Shown here piece after piece: positions 29,198 through 41,285 of a stretch of DNA of 64,000 nucleotides. A program made the translations under genes and the position numbers. The notes beneath the pieces are model-generated. The model was not told the origin of the DNA. It searched no databases and saw only the letters and a list, made by a program, of their open reading frames with translations. Positions within the stretch are counted from its first letter, which is position 1. The number at the start of each line of letters is the position of its first letter. The DNA is taken from the NCBI GenBank assembly GCA_905182985.1, contig CAJJDN010000029.1, positions 292,470 through 356,469 on the forward strand. Direction: 5' to 3'. Origin of the DNA: Paramecium sonneborni. Taxonomy: Eukaryota; Ciliophora; Oligohymenophorea; Peniculida; Parameciidae.

Positions 29198-31245
29198 ATG
29201 AATGTTAATTTAATATGTCCATAACATAAATAACAAGTACTCTAAGCTTGCCTTGATTTAGAATGCCAAGTTTTTCCTTTTATGTGTTAAATATGCATGA
29301 ATGAATAATCAACCCTTTCTTAACATATGAAACATAATCAATTTGTCATCCCTTATCCACAATATATTACTTAGATGAGTAAAACTATTCAAAATAACAT
29401 TAACGATGCTTAATCATTCAATGATCTCTTTAAATAAGAATCTGAAGTAATATAACAACTGTTATCATCTGATGAACATCTCAATAATATTGAGACTTTT
29501 ATTTCAAAATTGAAACATTAAATTGATTCTGATATCAAATTAGCATTAAATTCATTGATCAAGTTCTTTGATTCATAGAAAATTGAACTATTTAATAAAC
29601 TTGATTCATATCTACAAATTTATAAAAACAACTTTTTCTTATTAAAAGAATAAATTGAACCAATCCACTTTCTTTTGAATAAATGTAAATATTATGCAAA
29701 TGAAAATAACTTTAAAGTAACGTATATACAATATTTAGTAAAAATTACACACTAAACCTGATTTAGGTTCTTAAGTCAAGATTTCTATCAAATAACTGTA
29801 ATTAAAGTAACTGCAAATGTTAAAATTAAATTGTGAAATTTTCAAAAAATCATAAGAGATAAAATAAAATAGTTCTTGTTTAAATTAATTAATAAATGAT
29901 ACTCAAAAATCAATAATTGAATATTTTAGTAAAAATATATCTATTCCTACATCAACTATGTTAGAAATATCTCCCTAATCCAATAATTAATCTTTTACAC
30001 CAATTAAAAGTAAATCTTTAGAATTGTCTCATATTGAAAAAACAGCTTTATAAGATGATAACAAAATAGCAATTTAATCTTTTGATTCTAAAATACAATT
30101 ATCTAATTTATTACCTATTTCAAATATTCCAAAGTTTCATGCTTAAGTAATAGATTAAAGAATCATATAAGAATAAAACTAAAAAAAAGTAATTTATAAT
30201 ATTCTAAATATAATTTATAGATTCATCTGAGTGCAAAATTCAGGATTAAGAAAAAGTTATGCATTGAATTCCTTGTTTAAACTATTGCTCTTGTTAATAA
30301 TTCTTATGTAGCACTTGGTTTAGTAGATGGATCTGTAAAACTCTTAGACATGAACACAAGTAAAATTAGTTTTTATCCTAACACCTATATTCAACATTAA
30401 AAACCAGTCAATCAAATAATTTTATTAAAATAAAATAAGGGAACAAGATTACTATCAATTAGTGAAGAGAATTTTGCTATACTTTGGACTTTAGGTGAAA
30501 ATTATGTACCTTATCCAGAGAAAAAAATAGTTTGTTTTAAATAAAAATTAAATCATATAATGGATTTTGCTGATTCATTTCATATACTTTGTTAAAGTGA
30601 CAATAATTTATAAATAATAAATTATTAAGAAAATAGAATAGTTCATTCTTTTGATTTTAAAAGTTAATTAGTAGAATTTTTATATTTGAGTAAACATGAG
30701 AAATTTGCAACAATTTCATAAGGAAATATTGTTTCAATATATAGTTTAAAATTAAGTATTAATACATAAAATATAACATAATTGGTGAATTGTGAATTAG
30801 AATCAATTTAACCAGCAATTCCAATTTCAAATATAAATACATGTATTGGAGTAGATTTTGAGAATGAAATAATAATATGTTATGGATGTTCAAATGGATA
30901 AGTGAAATTATATAATGTTTTTAAGAATAGTTTATTAGGAGAATATTAAGTAATTTATAAATAAAAAAATAATGATAGGTATTTAATAATGGAATAAAAG
31001 AAATGATAGTTTTAAAATAAGAGAATTAATTTGTTTTAGTAGTTTTTGGTGAGAATAGTAGATAAATAAAAGGTGTTTTGTATTAAAAAAATAAAGTACT
31101 AGAGTTAGATAGATATGGAGAATTGCTTGATTGTATTAGTAAGAATGGAAAGAATGTGATTTAGTAAACAGTTATAAAAAATAAAAATGGAATATATATA
31201 TTGAGTGATACATAAAAAGATATTGGATTATATGAATTATGTTGA
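29198..31245 (+). CDS. Zn-binding N-terminus plus WD40-like beta-propeller protein
   Basis: 654 residues; three introns (22, 32 and 29 nt) give an exact frame. Residues 6-50 hold spaced Cys/His: CPQH, CLDLEC, MCQIC and HMKH, like a B-box-type zinc fold. A helical, Q/K/L-rich middle (about residues 60-300) follows. The second half has repeated hydrophobic-strand units (YVALGLVDGSVKLLDMN, LSISEENFAILWTLG, NIVSIYSLKL, IICYGCSNGQVKLYN). These look like degenerate WD40 blades, with W or Y near blade ends. Many Paramecium proteins share this B-box-like plus propeller layout. The role is probably scaffold or ubiquitin-related, but this is not shown. The stop is only 28 bp before the next gene's start. 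Confidence 0.7.
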
Positions 31246-31273
31246 AAATAATAATAATAATATAAAATAAATA

Positions 31274-33021
31274 ATGTAAACCTAACATTTAGAAGAGATA
31301 GGTGTAAAAGATGTAATAAAGATAGGAGAAGGTTCATTTGGTTAAGTTTACAAAGGAGTTTATGATGGATAGGATGTAGCAGTGAAAGTAAAGATTATGT
31401 GTAAATAATACTAAGATAATTGAAAATTGCTTTGTTTCTGAGATATCAATTCTAGAAAAAATAGATCATCCAAATATTATAAAACTAATAAAAGTAAAAT
31501 ATAGTAAGTGAAATTAGGAATTTAAATTTGGGAATACGTCTTATTTAATAATGGAATATTGTTCAGGTGGAACATTAAGAGATTATATCTAAATGAAAGT
31601 AAAAGAAGAAGAAATAATTGAAATAATGAGATCTTTATTATCAGCAGTAGAATATTTGCATGGTTAAGGAATAATTCATCGAGATATTAAACCTGGTAAA
31701 TAGAAAATAATAAATAGATAATATTCTAATCAAAGATAAAAATGATTTATCTTCAATTAAATTAGCTGATTTTGGATTGAGCTTTTAATATGATGCTGAA
31801 ATTTAGTATTACTAAACAGTTTCTCATTAATGTGGAACTTTTATATTCATGGCACCAGAATAGATCCTCAATTTATCATATAATAAAACTGTTGATACTT
31901 GGTCATGTGGTATTGTACTTTATATGCTTTTATAAAATAAACATCCATATTATCCTAAATATTCTACAAAGACTTAATTTATATAAACATTTCCTAATAT
32001 TTAATATGATGAACCAAATGATGTATCATCTTTAACTAGAGATTTCTTAAGACGTCTATTATGTTATGATTCACATCGTCGTTATACTGCTTTATAAGCA
32101 CTTTCACATCCATGGATTACTAGACGTCATTAAGATAGTATACCTATGGGTCTAAGAGAATTTACTATTTGTAAATTATTGTAAGAAAAAATGATCTAAT
32201 AAATCAAAACTATTATGTTCATTTAATATCTAATTAAACTTAATAATTTTAATAATCATCGCAATAGATCAGATAGTTAAACCTACTCTGAAACTTCTAT
32301 CAATTAATAAATACGTCCTAAAACTAAACTATTAAGACCTCTAATTTTTAAAAATTAAACATAATTTTAATAAAAAGAAGAACTTAAAAGTAAAATTAAA
32401 CTCTCATAATTAACAGCATTATTGACTTAACAAAATAGTATTTAATCATTTTAATTATAATAATAACATATATAATAACAAATCATTAATAAAATATCTT
32501 CATAACCAACCTTAGATTCTCCTTAAAAAAAATATCATATAAAACATAAATTAAGTGTAGATTGTGGAAATGAACAACAGATGATCTAAATTGTATCATC
32601 AGTATCTCCTATAAAAGGTGAATCAGAATCTAGTAAAATTTAATCACCTAAAAAATCATTTAGAAATTCTTAATCTTTTTAAAGATTGATACTACCTTAA
32701 TTGTCAGAATCAACTTAAAGTTCAATTAGTCCTGATAAAATGATAAAAAAAGAATCAAAGACACTTGTCATAAGGAAATCGTAATCTACTTTATAGATTT
32801 GTTTAAAAAAGATTCAATAAGCAAATGAATAATGTGAATAGAAAACTACACTGAGATAGAGAATGGAAACTTATGATTAAAAGAATTACAGTCATAGAAT
32901 AACACAAAAAGCTAATTCATTGAATTCATCAACGATATCTCCAAAAAATAAATTGATTCAGCAAATTATTTAATAGCAACAATAATTCATTCTTCCATCA
33001 TCATATAGAAAGAGATTATGA
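31274..33021 (+). CDS. Ser/Thr protein kinase with long Q/S-rich tail
   Basis: 557 residues; introns of 28, 24 and 22 nt restore an exact frame. All kinase landmarks are present: IGEGSFGQVYKG, DVAVK, EISILEKIDHPNI, IIHRDIKPDN (split by the third intron), LADFGLS, CGTFIFMAPEQI, DTWSCGIVLYMLL and HPWITRR. It is probably active and looks CAMK/ULK-like, but no regulatory domain fixes the subfamily. The C-terminal 280 residues are low-complexity Q, S, K and P. After the stop another frame (reading IERDYDKIDYNYYEYKFD) stays open to about 33162. A one-base error near the 3' end could extend the protein. Confidence 0.9.
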
Positions 33022-33410
33022 TAAAATTGATTATAATTATTATGAATATAAATTTGATCTAATTGAGCTAAATGTATTCGAAAAATCAGTAATATAATTG
33101 TCGAGTGCAAAATTATAAAGAAATCAAAGAAAGTTATTTGAATTATCAATTATTTTGTATTGTTGAATTATTTGAACTATGAGAATGGACAAAATAAAAT
33201 TATAAAAATATACAAATTTTTATATTTGTTTATTCAGATTATTTATTATCTATTATTTATAATGCACTTAAATTTTAAGAATTCTAATTCTAATCATCCT
33301 AATATTAATAATAGGAGAGCAAAATATGAACAATATTAGCTACAAATGATTTGAAATAAGTTCAAATAATATTTTTGTGATAACACATAAAAAGTTATCC
33401 CTAAGTTGAT
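33022..33410. other. Intergenic; possible extension of kinase frame
   Basis: The first 140 bases hold a coding-like frame offset from the upstream kinase frame. The rest is AT-rich with no gene seen. Confidence 0.4.
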
Positions 33411-34001
33411 ATGAATTTCTTCAGATATAGTTAGAGGTTTCAGAAATTTTGTAAAAAAAAACCCAATCAAATCTCTATTACTAAGTTTTTGTTACATAAT
33501 TCTTAAATGATAGAAAACAACAATTCTAATAATAAATAAAAAATGTTAAATTTGATAGATGAATATAATTCATTTAATTAATATTTTTTAAGAAAAAGTT
33601 TAAACTATCTCTCTCAGATCACCCCATAAACGATTAAGATATCTTCAAAATTGAACTATAATACTTAATTGATAGCTATATCTCTTAAAATTTTGAATTG
33701 TTCTATTTTAAGAATTAATTACAACTCTAATTAACTATTTGCAGTGAATGAAATATAAAATAAAAATAAAAACGAAAAAGATTATTATTATTAAATAATA
33801 TAGGTTATAGATTCCAACACAAAAACCCAATTTAAATAGAAAAGAATTTCTATAAAAATTAATTAATAGATTTCACATAAGTCCAATTGTTTATCCATTA
33901 TTTTTTATTTTATTATTTTATGTAAGAATCATAATCCTAATCCGATTTTAAATTACCCTTCCTAGAATATCACAATCAACATCGATTACCTATTCGCATG
34001 A
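33411..34001 (+). CDS. Hypothetical protein, overlaps the next gene
   Basis: 196-codon intronless frame beginning MNFFRYSQRFQKFCKKK, rich in N, Q, I and K, with a hydrophobic patch SIIFYFIILC near the end. No domain was recognised. The last 82 bases overlap the next frame on the same strand. Either the two overlap, or this frame ends early, or a 44-nt intron from 33921 (GTAAG...CTAG) joins it in phase to the following gene. Such an intron would be longer than the others in this window. Real coding is likely from its composition; the exact end is uncertain. Confidence 0.42.
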
Positions 34002-34355
34002 ACCCTAGTTATAGATTAAAACATACTAATCCTGTTAGAGTACAATATATGAAGTTTATGGAAAGGAGAAGTGTTGACCAAATCAAAAATGAAACATATT
34101 ACCTTGAAAAATTTGCTAAATTTAATAAATACCCATATCATGAAAGCAATAAATTGTATAAATCCTCTTTTTTATATTAGTGAATCAAGAAATCGAGATA
34201 TTCTAACCAAATAATCAAAAGAAAAGAAACCGTCAATTAAATATCAAAAACCCTCTCTTAAGTATTTTAATTTAGATGATTCTGACAATAATATAGAACA
34301 AGTCTAATCCTTTTTTCACAACATTAAACCTCAAAAGGTTTTTATTTCATAATGA
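33920..34355 (+). CDS. Small basic hypothetical protein
   Basis: 136 residues with one 25-nt intron (GTATAAATC...TATTAG at about 34156-34180) that gives an exact frame. The sequence is conserved-looking and basic: LEYHNQHRLPIRMNPSYRL, then VRVQYMKFMERRSVDQIKNE, then YYLEKFAKFNKYPYHESN. The C-terminus is S/K/D-rich. No family was recognised. If the upstream frame is joined by a 44-nt intron, this would be the C-terminal half of a longer protein. An internal ATG at 33998 is an alternative start. The stop is 43 bp from the next start on the same strand. Confidence 0.62.
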
Positions 34356-34398
34356 AATATCATTTTTTTTGAATAAATATATTAATAATAATATTTTT

Positions 34399-35007
34399 AT
34401 GTAATTCCTAGAAAAATTAATGATTACACTTCAATACATAGCTAATGCTGTTAAAAGTATCCAATCAAGAAATTAACACATTCAAAAATTTGATACTGAA
34501 CCTCTTATTATATGTTAAGACTACAAAATTGAAACCTACTAACTTATTGACATTAAATAAAAAAATAAAAAAAAAAAGTTAACTGCTAATCAGGAAACAT
34601 AAACTTAAGAACTTCCAATTTAAACTAATAATTCAAATTCTGGTCAAACTTAGTAAGGCAAAAATATTAATATAATTGGATGTTAAAAAGATAATTCTAA
34701 AAAAACAAAAAAAATAGTTAAGCATCTTTCTAAATAGGTTGTTGATGTTGAAAAATTTAGTTAAAATTCAGAATAAACTGAACCATCTCAAATCTCTTAT
34801 TGTTAAAGACATTTTTTATATTCATTATAAAAAAATGAAGAAGAATTTAAAATTTATTTACCAACCAAAGTATCTTAACTTAAACAAACAAAGTCAAAAA
34901 TATTTAACAAATATATAAACAATTTAAGAGAATCTTTAGTTCAATAAAGATCTATTATAGAAACAGTATAAGATGAGGGTTCTAAACTTATTGAAACAGT
35001 TTTATGA
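34399..35007 (+). CDS. Hypothetical K/Q/N-rich protein
   Basis: 202-codon intronless frame, MQFLEKLMITLQYIANAVKS at the start, a lysine- and Q/T-rich middle, and a helical basic C-terminus (SQLKQTKSKIFNKYINNLRE). No domain, signal peptide or membrane segment is seen. It ends 142 bp before the stop of the converging CK1-like gene. Its length without TGA and its codon use support coding. The function is unknown. Confidence 0.6.
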
Positions 35008-35149
35008 AATATTATGAAATTTATTTAAAAAATGACAATACTTTTTATATTTTTGAGAAAATGTTGTGCTAGAGATAATGTTATGAAATAAAAATAAAAT
35101 TGATATTAAAAATATCTTCATATTTATTGAGAAAAGAATTAATAGTAAT

Positions 35150-36439
35150 TCAAAAAAAATAAATTTTGTTTTTTTCAATTATTTCTTCTGTTGGTGATAA
35201 TTCCCCTTCAGATTCTTATGTATCTGGATGGGTATCACTAGAATCTCCAACTGATTATTGAGTTTTGACTAGTTGTTTATGAATATAAACAGGTTATTCA
35301 TTTACAGATTCTTAAATTGTTTCTAAAGATTTAATTGCAAAATTATCTTCAAATTACTATAAAGATTCAGATTAAGATTAAGTTTTTATTCCAGTTATTA
35401 TTGATGTCTAAAATTAATTCTTTCAATTACCCAATCATATTCAATATTTTTGTATCCCTTAAATATTGCTCTCAAAGATTCATAATTAATATTAGTTTCA
35501 AAAGGATCTAATATAATGTATATATATTACTTAAAAACTTAATTCTATTTGCGAAATCTAAAAAACATATCGGATAATTTTTAAGTATTTTTTCTGGTAA
35601 AAAACTATTTTTTAAGGAAAAATAATATTAATGTTTATCGGCTTTATTTTTAAATTGTTTTGAGTATTAAAAATATTCACCATTAGTTAATAAATGTATT
35701 ACTATATATAGAAGGCTCTCGAGATCATCTTTAGGATATAGTTCTATTATATAACAATATTTTACATAAACTAAGATGTTAACCTAAACTTGAATATTTA
35801 TTTATAGAATATGAAATTTAGCCTGCCTTTGAATAAATTTTAAATTAGCTTGATTACTAAAAATTAGTAAGTATTAAGTTTTTGTAGTTATCTAAACTTG
35901 TTAATAAACTTGCCAAATTAAGGTTCATATGTAAAAAGTTTGCTGAATGTATTAATTATAAAGCATCTATCTAAAATTCATTAAATTAATACGCTTTTCA
36001 AAATTATCAGTATAATACAATCATATGAGAAATTGTATTTTAAAAAATGAAACCAAAATTTTATGCTAGGCCCTGTTTTATTAAGTACTTGGTATCTATA
36101 CTAATTCATAAAGATTCCATGATCAAGCAATTTAAGAAGACAATCTTAAAAATTTAAAACTAACTTATTATTAACATGCTTTCTATCCTCTTTATTATGG
36201 TTTTATATCTAATTTATATTATTAAAGTATTCTAGGATTTTGGTACTATTATCCATTTTGGAGAGAAGAGTCATTCTAACAACGCATACTGATTATGATT
36301 CCAAATAAATGGCTTTTTTGTCTAAATAAATACCTTCAAATATTGTGGAGCTTTTTCCAGAATAGATAACGTTTAATAGTAAGTATTTCTTATCGATAAT
36401 CACAGGATGTTCCTTATTATTTTATGAAATGAAAGGCAT
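35150..36439 (-). CDS. CK1-family pseudokinase
   Basis: 399 residues; four introns of 22-23 nt restore an exact frame. The fold follows casein kinase 1: loop VIYSGKSSTIFEGIY, PKDDLESLLYIVIHLLTNGEY (CK1 signature around RDDLESLGY), and FETNINYESLRAIFKGY plus a DW ending the domain. The catalytic residues are gone. The VAIK lysine position reads VVRM, HRDIKPDN reads HMNLNLAS, and DFG reads NFQ. The CK1 activation region is reduced to QISYSINKYSSLGQ. After residue about 290 comes a Q/S/E-rich tail. It is therefore a likely scaffold or regulator rather than an enzyme. The CK1 relation is secure from the DDLES region; inactivity is inferred. Confidence 0.83.
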
Positions 36440-36703
36440 TTTCTTTGATTAATATGTTATGTAATACCCTTAAAGAATGTGAAGATTTAGAATGAACACA
36501 TTGTTTAGAGTTTTGAGTTTAACAGTCAATATTAATTTTAGGATGAGTATGTATCATAAAGTTTGAAAAGTTTTGTATAATTATTAATTTAGCAGATGAA
36601 TTAGATTGAAGGAAAATATTTTAATTATTTGCAATAATTAATTAATAAAATAGATAATAAGTAAAATATGGGAATTACAATAAGATAATCAAAAGGGTTT
36701 ATT

Positions 36704-38273
36704 TCATATTCTTTTATGGAGAAGATTATTAAAGTCATTAGGACAATTATGATACTCATTAAATTAGAGATCATCTTGGAATTATTGATCAAATGGATTT
36801 AAACTCTTTTATAATAGATTTTTAGATTCTGCAGCAGTAGAATTAACAGTCTTGTTTTTAGCTGATTCAAATTTACTATTTTTTTCTTATTTTAAAGAGT
36901 GATCAAGAGAATTCTTTCTTGAAATATTAAGAGATTTAAAATAAATAGAATCGACCAAACTGTACTTAGACAAGCCATCCAAAGATTAATATTCGAAATT
37001 CTCTTTAAAAAAGTCTTAATCTAAACATTCTTTCAGAGTAAACCTTTATTTTGGTTAGATTCTAGTCATTTAAATTAAAAGATTTTTTAATGATTATGGA
37101 ACTTTAACTTTATCATTAAAAGTAAGTGTTCCAGGATTAGAATTTCTATATGGATGGACTCCAAAGAATCTAAATAATAAATATAGAATTACATTTCATA
37201 AATAATGATTCCTAAACTGTAAACATCACATTAAGTTGTATACATTTTTTATTTTTCTTTATATTCTTATACTTCTGGAGCTGCATAACCATGAGTACCA
37301 CAATTGTAAAGCACATGTTCTTAATATTTTTAGTTTGTTGCAAATCCAAAATCAATAATTGCTATATCTATACTTTTTGGATCCTTATCTTTATACATAA
37401 TATTTTATGGTTTTAAATCTCTATGCATAATTTATTAAGAGTGAACATAATTCATAGTTTCTAGAATATCTTTAACTAATCGTTATCTTTGAGACAGACT
37501 GAAATATTATAACTTTTCATATAAATGGCCACCTTCATAATAAGTCATTACTAACTCTATGTAATCTTATTTTTATTTATAATAAATAAGATACCATCAT
37601 TTTCAAATACCTCATATAATTTTGGAATATTTTGATTATTTAAACTTCTCATTATGTAGATTTCCTCTGCTAAACTCTTAGCCTATTTATCTCTCATTTT
37701 ATGTCCAATCGGTGCTTTTGCTATTTTTTTTATTGCAAATTTATCATTATTTATATTACTCCCTAAAAACACCTTCAAGATTATTTATTTAAAATACCTC
37801 ACATGTTATTCCTTCACCTATTTTTTCATTGATTTTGTAAAAATTTATTAACATCTATTCTTATATACAATTTGACTTCAATTCATTTATAAAGTTTTCT
37901 ACTTCTTCTGTTCTATTGGTAGTAAATAACTGTAATTATGATTAATCATGTGACAAACTGATTATTAATTAGTTTTCTTTATTTCTAAATGAACAATATA
38001 CATTTTTAAGAACTAGAAAGCCTCCAATCTCACCATTCTTTAATAAATGACTAATAAAATATAAAAACTTACCACTTAAAAATAAAATAGATGTTAATCA
38101 TAAATCTTATATCTTCTTGGAGTTGTTCTCTTTAGTAATTATCCTTGTTTAAATAAAACTATTGTTTATTGATCCTCAGACAATTTTTGAAAATCATAAT
38201 TAACCAAAGACTTCAAATTTTTATTCCAAAAAGATTGTTTTTCAGATGATACAAAGTATAAAGAGTTCTTCAT
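36704..38273 (-). CDS. PH-domain Ser/Thr protein kinase
   Basis: About 485 residues. The N-terminal about 130 residues look like a PH domain (LFKQGQLLKRTTPRRYKIYD, GEIGGFLVLKNVYCSFRN, ending EVENFINELKSN). The kinase domain follows: IGEGITCEVFLGS, FAIKKIAK, MTYYEGGHLYEKL, IMHRDLKPQN, IIDFGFAT and CGTHGYAAPEV, apparently with all catalytic residues. Introns of 25, 29 and 23 nt are clear. A fourth, 35 nt (GTAAG...AAAG) near 38036-38070, is needed to link the two halves of the PH domain in frame. The C-terminal 120 residues are S/N/K-rich. The layout resembles PDK1/AKT-like or plant-type CAMK proteins; no closer family is claimed. The gene shares strand and spacing (264 bp) with the CK1-like gene. 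Confidence 0.84.
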
Positions 38274-39547
38274 TAATATTTTATAAAAAAAAAAATCATA
38301 TTCAATTTTCCAGATATCCCGACTAATAAATTAAACCAATATACAACCTATTTTACATCTATCTAAGACAATTCAGTATTCCTCTTCTTTCTATTTAATA
38401 TAACAAAACCTATGGGGCAGAATTAAAATAAATCAGTTTTAATTATTAATTTTTACCCATTTAATCATTATTTATTAATTTCTAATCTAATTCATCGATC
38501 TCTAAGCTTCATTATTTTACACTTATTTAATATCAACTCTAGAATTGATCCTATCTATTGAGAATCTTAATGAAAAATTATTCATTTTTCAAATAAACTC
38601 ATATTGATAATTTATAGAAGATAGATTGTCTAAATTCTATGTCAATTAAGATGCAGTTCTAATTTTTAAGAATTATAAAAACTAAGGGAAAAGAAAAAAA
38701 AATTAAATTTGGAAAATAGTCAAAGTTGTAAAAGTGGATGATTAAGAAAATTTAAAAACTAATCTAATGAATTAAAATGAAAAGTAGTAAATTTCTTTAT
38801 AAAATTGAAGTATTTATTATTTTCAAAATAAATTACAAATATACTATATTAAATAGACACTACAGTTCAATTATCTTTACTTTTTTAGAAGAAGTATTCT
38901 TGCCAAAGGATTTTTACAAGATTCAAAAATAAAATTGAAATAATCTTTATTAATTAAAAATTGTCAAATAGCATTATCTTTATATAAAATTAACATATTA
39001 CATAAACAAACAAAACAACCACTTTAGAACAGAACGAGTTTGAAAAGAGATACAAAAAATATTGCAAAAAGCTTTAAAATCAATCACTATGTATATAAAT
39101 TGAAAATAAAATTATATATAATTTTACAGAAGAATTAATGGTTAAAGAGAAATTTTTGAATTAAAGTAGATTATTTTAATTTACTATTTTGTGAAATTAT
39201 TAAATTATGGTAATAAAGCTTTTATTCAATTTATTTAATATAGAATTTAATAAAAATATCAATAAATTATATTTCTAATAAAATTGACTAATTTTTATTA
39301 GGTGTTCTAAGAGTAAGTAATCTTGAAATTTAAATAATAGCTCAAACTTTAAATTGAAATAGGTTCAGGTATTAATTATTATTATTTTAGGTATTTTTAC
39401 ATAAATTTATGATTGAATTCTGATATTATTATTAGATATTGTAAAAGAATCCTTAACTTCAAATTTTAAACAAAATCACTTTGAATAGGATAGAATTTGA
39501 TAATTTAATCTAAAAAAGTAGGTTCAAAATATCTGAAGGTGATATAA
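38274..39547. other. Gene-poor stretch with possible relics
   Basis: Coding-like frames on the plus strand at about 38310-38830 and 38880-39200 (one ends in EFEKRYKKYCKKLQNQSLCI) are interrupted by TGA and frame changes. I could not build an intact gene from them. Starts, stops and family are unknown. They may be remains of the 5' part of a gene near 39548. Confidence 0.4.
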
Positions 39548-40219
39548 ATGAATAATTTTAAAAAATAGTCATATGAAAGAATATAAGATATTAGAATCAC
39601 CTAAAAATAAAAGTAGAGTGCTCCTGTAAACAATCATGCATTAAAGGATAAGGTTTTGTAAGTGGAAATAGATCATAAATATATTTAAATTTAATTAGTC
39701 ATTTCTGGTCTATATGAATTTCAGAGACCAATAATAGAGATAAAAGATAAGTAAGAGAAAATTTACAAAAAATTTGTGTCATCAAAAATCTTAATATAGC
39801 AAAAGAAACTTCTATTAAAACAAGAATAAAATTAGCTGTCTAATTTAAATATAAGGGGTTAAATTTAACGATAATGGCAGATTACATTTCAGGTTAGGTT
39901 GAATAATCAGAGAATTTAACATAAAATTGGTTAAATGATTCCTCAAAAAGATTACTACTTATTTTTTAAATTCAGATTAACTAAAACTCATTTAGATCAA
40001 GATTTTTATTTTTATACTAATTATCAAAAAATAATTAGTAATCATTTTTATCAAAAAATAGTTAGTAATCACATCAATATATAACTTAAATATATTAAAA
40101 AAAATCTTACAAAAAGAGAATCAGATTTAAGTGAAATGAGAAAATTTATAATTAAAGAAGATATCCCATAAATTTAAATTTGTTGTAGAAATAAAAAAAA
40201 TAGATTACTTTATATTTGA
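39548..40219 (+). CDS. Hypothetical K/Q/I-rich protein
   Basis: 223-codon intronless frame starting MNNFKKQSYERIQDIRIT. It contains a nine-residue tandem repeat (NYQKIISNHF / YQKIVSNHI) from a 27-bp duplication at about 40021-40074, and a basic helical C-terminus ending in CCRNKKNRLLYI. No domain was recognised. Absence of TGA over 223 codons gives moderate support for coding. The stop at 40217-40219 lies at the left edge of the segment repeated after the N at 41285. Confidence 0.48.
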
Positions 40220-41284
40220 ACAAAAATGCAAATGATAAATTTTTTTGAAATTTAAGAATGAAATATAATAAATTATAATTTTTATTTATTATTAATTTTC
40301 AATAAAATAAAGTATCTCAAGAAAGCCTTATTAATTAATTAATTAGAATTTTAGGCCAGAATTAATAACAAAAGCGTGATTCGCTTTTATAATATACAAA
40401 TAAATTCTTAAATTGAAAAAAATTTAATTTAATTTTAAATAATTTGATAAAAAATAAAATCTCTCTCAATTTTCTTAGTTAATTTTAAGTGAATATTTTA
40501 CTTTGATTAAAAATTAAGTCTTTAAATATTTTATTATCAATCGATAAACATACACACAAATAAAACTCATCTAATTATAGTGGTTTTTTTATTGCAGTTA
40601 TTCATCTACTATAAATATCTTCAAAGAATATTTTTTTTTTCTCTGATTGAAAATTTTTGTTATTTACATTAAAAACTTTCATATCAATAATTCATATAAA
40701 AATACATAATGATTAATAAATTATAGTATTGTAGCTTTTTAGATTTGTATCTAAACTAATTGAGTTAATATTATCCTATATATTTTAAATAACAAAGATG
40801 ATATAATGCTTATTAATTTAAATTTGCTTTAGAAGATAATTAATTAAATTCTTTCTTAATAAAATTTATAAAATTAGTTTGAACAATTAATTGGCTCTAA
40901 ATATCTCAATAAAATTAAAGTGATTTTTTTGGATGATATTGATAATTAATGATTTAATTATATTTTATTTTACCAGACTTTTTATCTTTTAGGATGGTAA
41001 AACTATTTGTCTATGATTGCTTATTAAAATAAAAATCTTGTAATTAAATTTAAGATGTGAATATCATTTATAACATATGTAAAGAATTATGATCAAGCAA
41101 TTAAAAGAAAAAAAGTTTTATAAATTTAGACTTTAGTCTTCAGTTCTTATTAATCTAAATTATAAAAATGTGAAAACTTTGTTTATATATAATATTATTC
41201 TTAAAATCAATAATTGATTAGAATATGGATTCAATAGATTACTCATAAGTTAGATTTTCTTTCATTGGAACTAGAAAGCATATT
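40215..41284. repeat. Direct copy A of 1070-bp duplicated contig end
   Basis: Matches 41286-42355 from tttgaacaaaaatgc to agaaagcatatt, with one N between. Its right end includes the first 60 bases (41225-41284) of the PH-kinase gene whose full copy begins at 42296. This is an assembly overlap rather than a biological duplication. The content is otherwise AT-rich noncoding sequence. Confidence 0.9.
40370..40388. other. Short perfect hairpin
   Basis: AAAAGCG (40370-40376), loop TGATT, CGCTTTT (40382-40388). It recurs at 41441-41459 in the assembly copy. It lies about 150 bp after the stop of the 39548 gene. It may help end or process the transcript, or be chance. Confidence 0.35.
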
Positions 41285-41285
41285 N

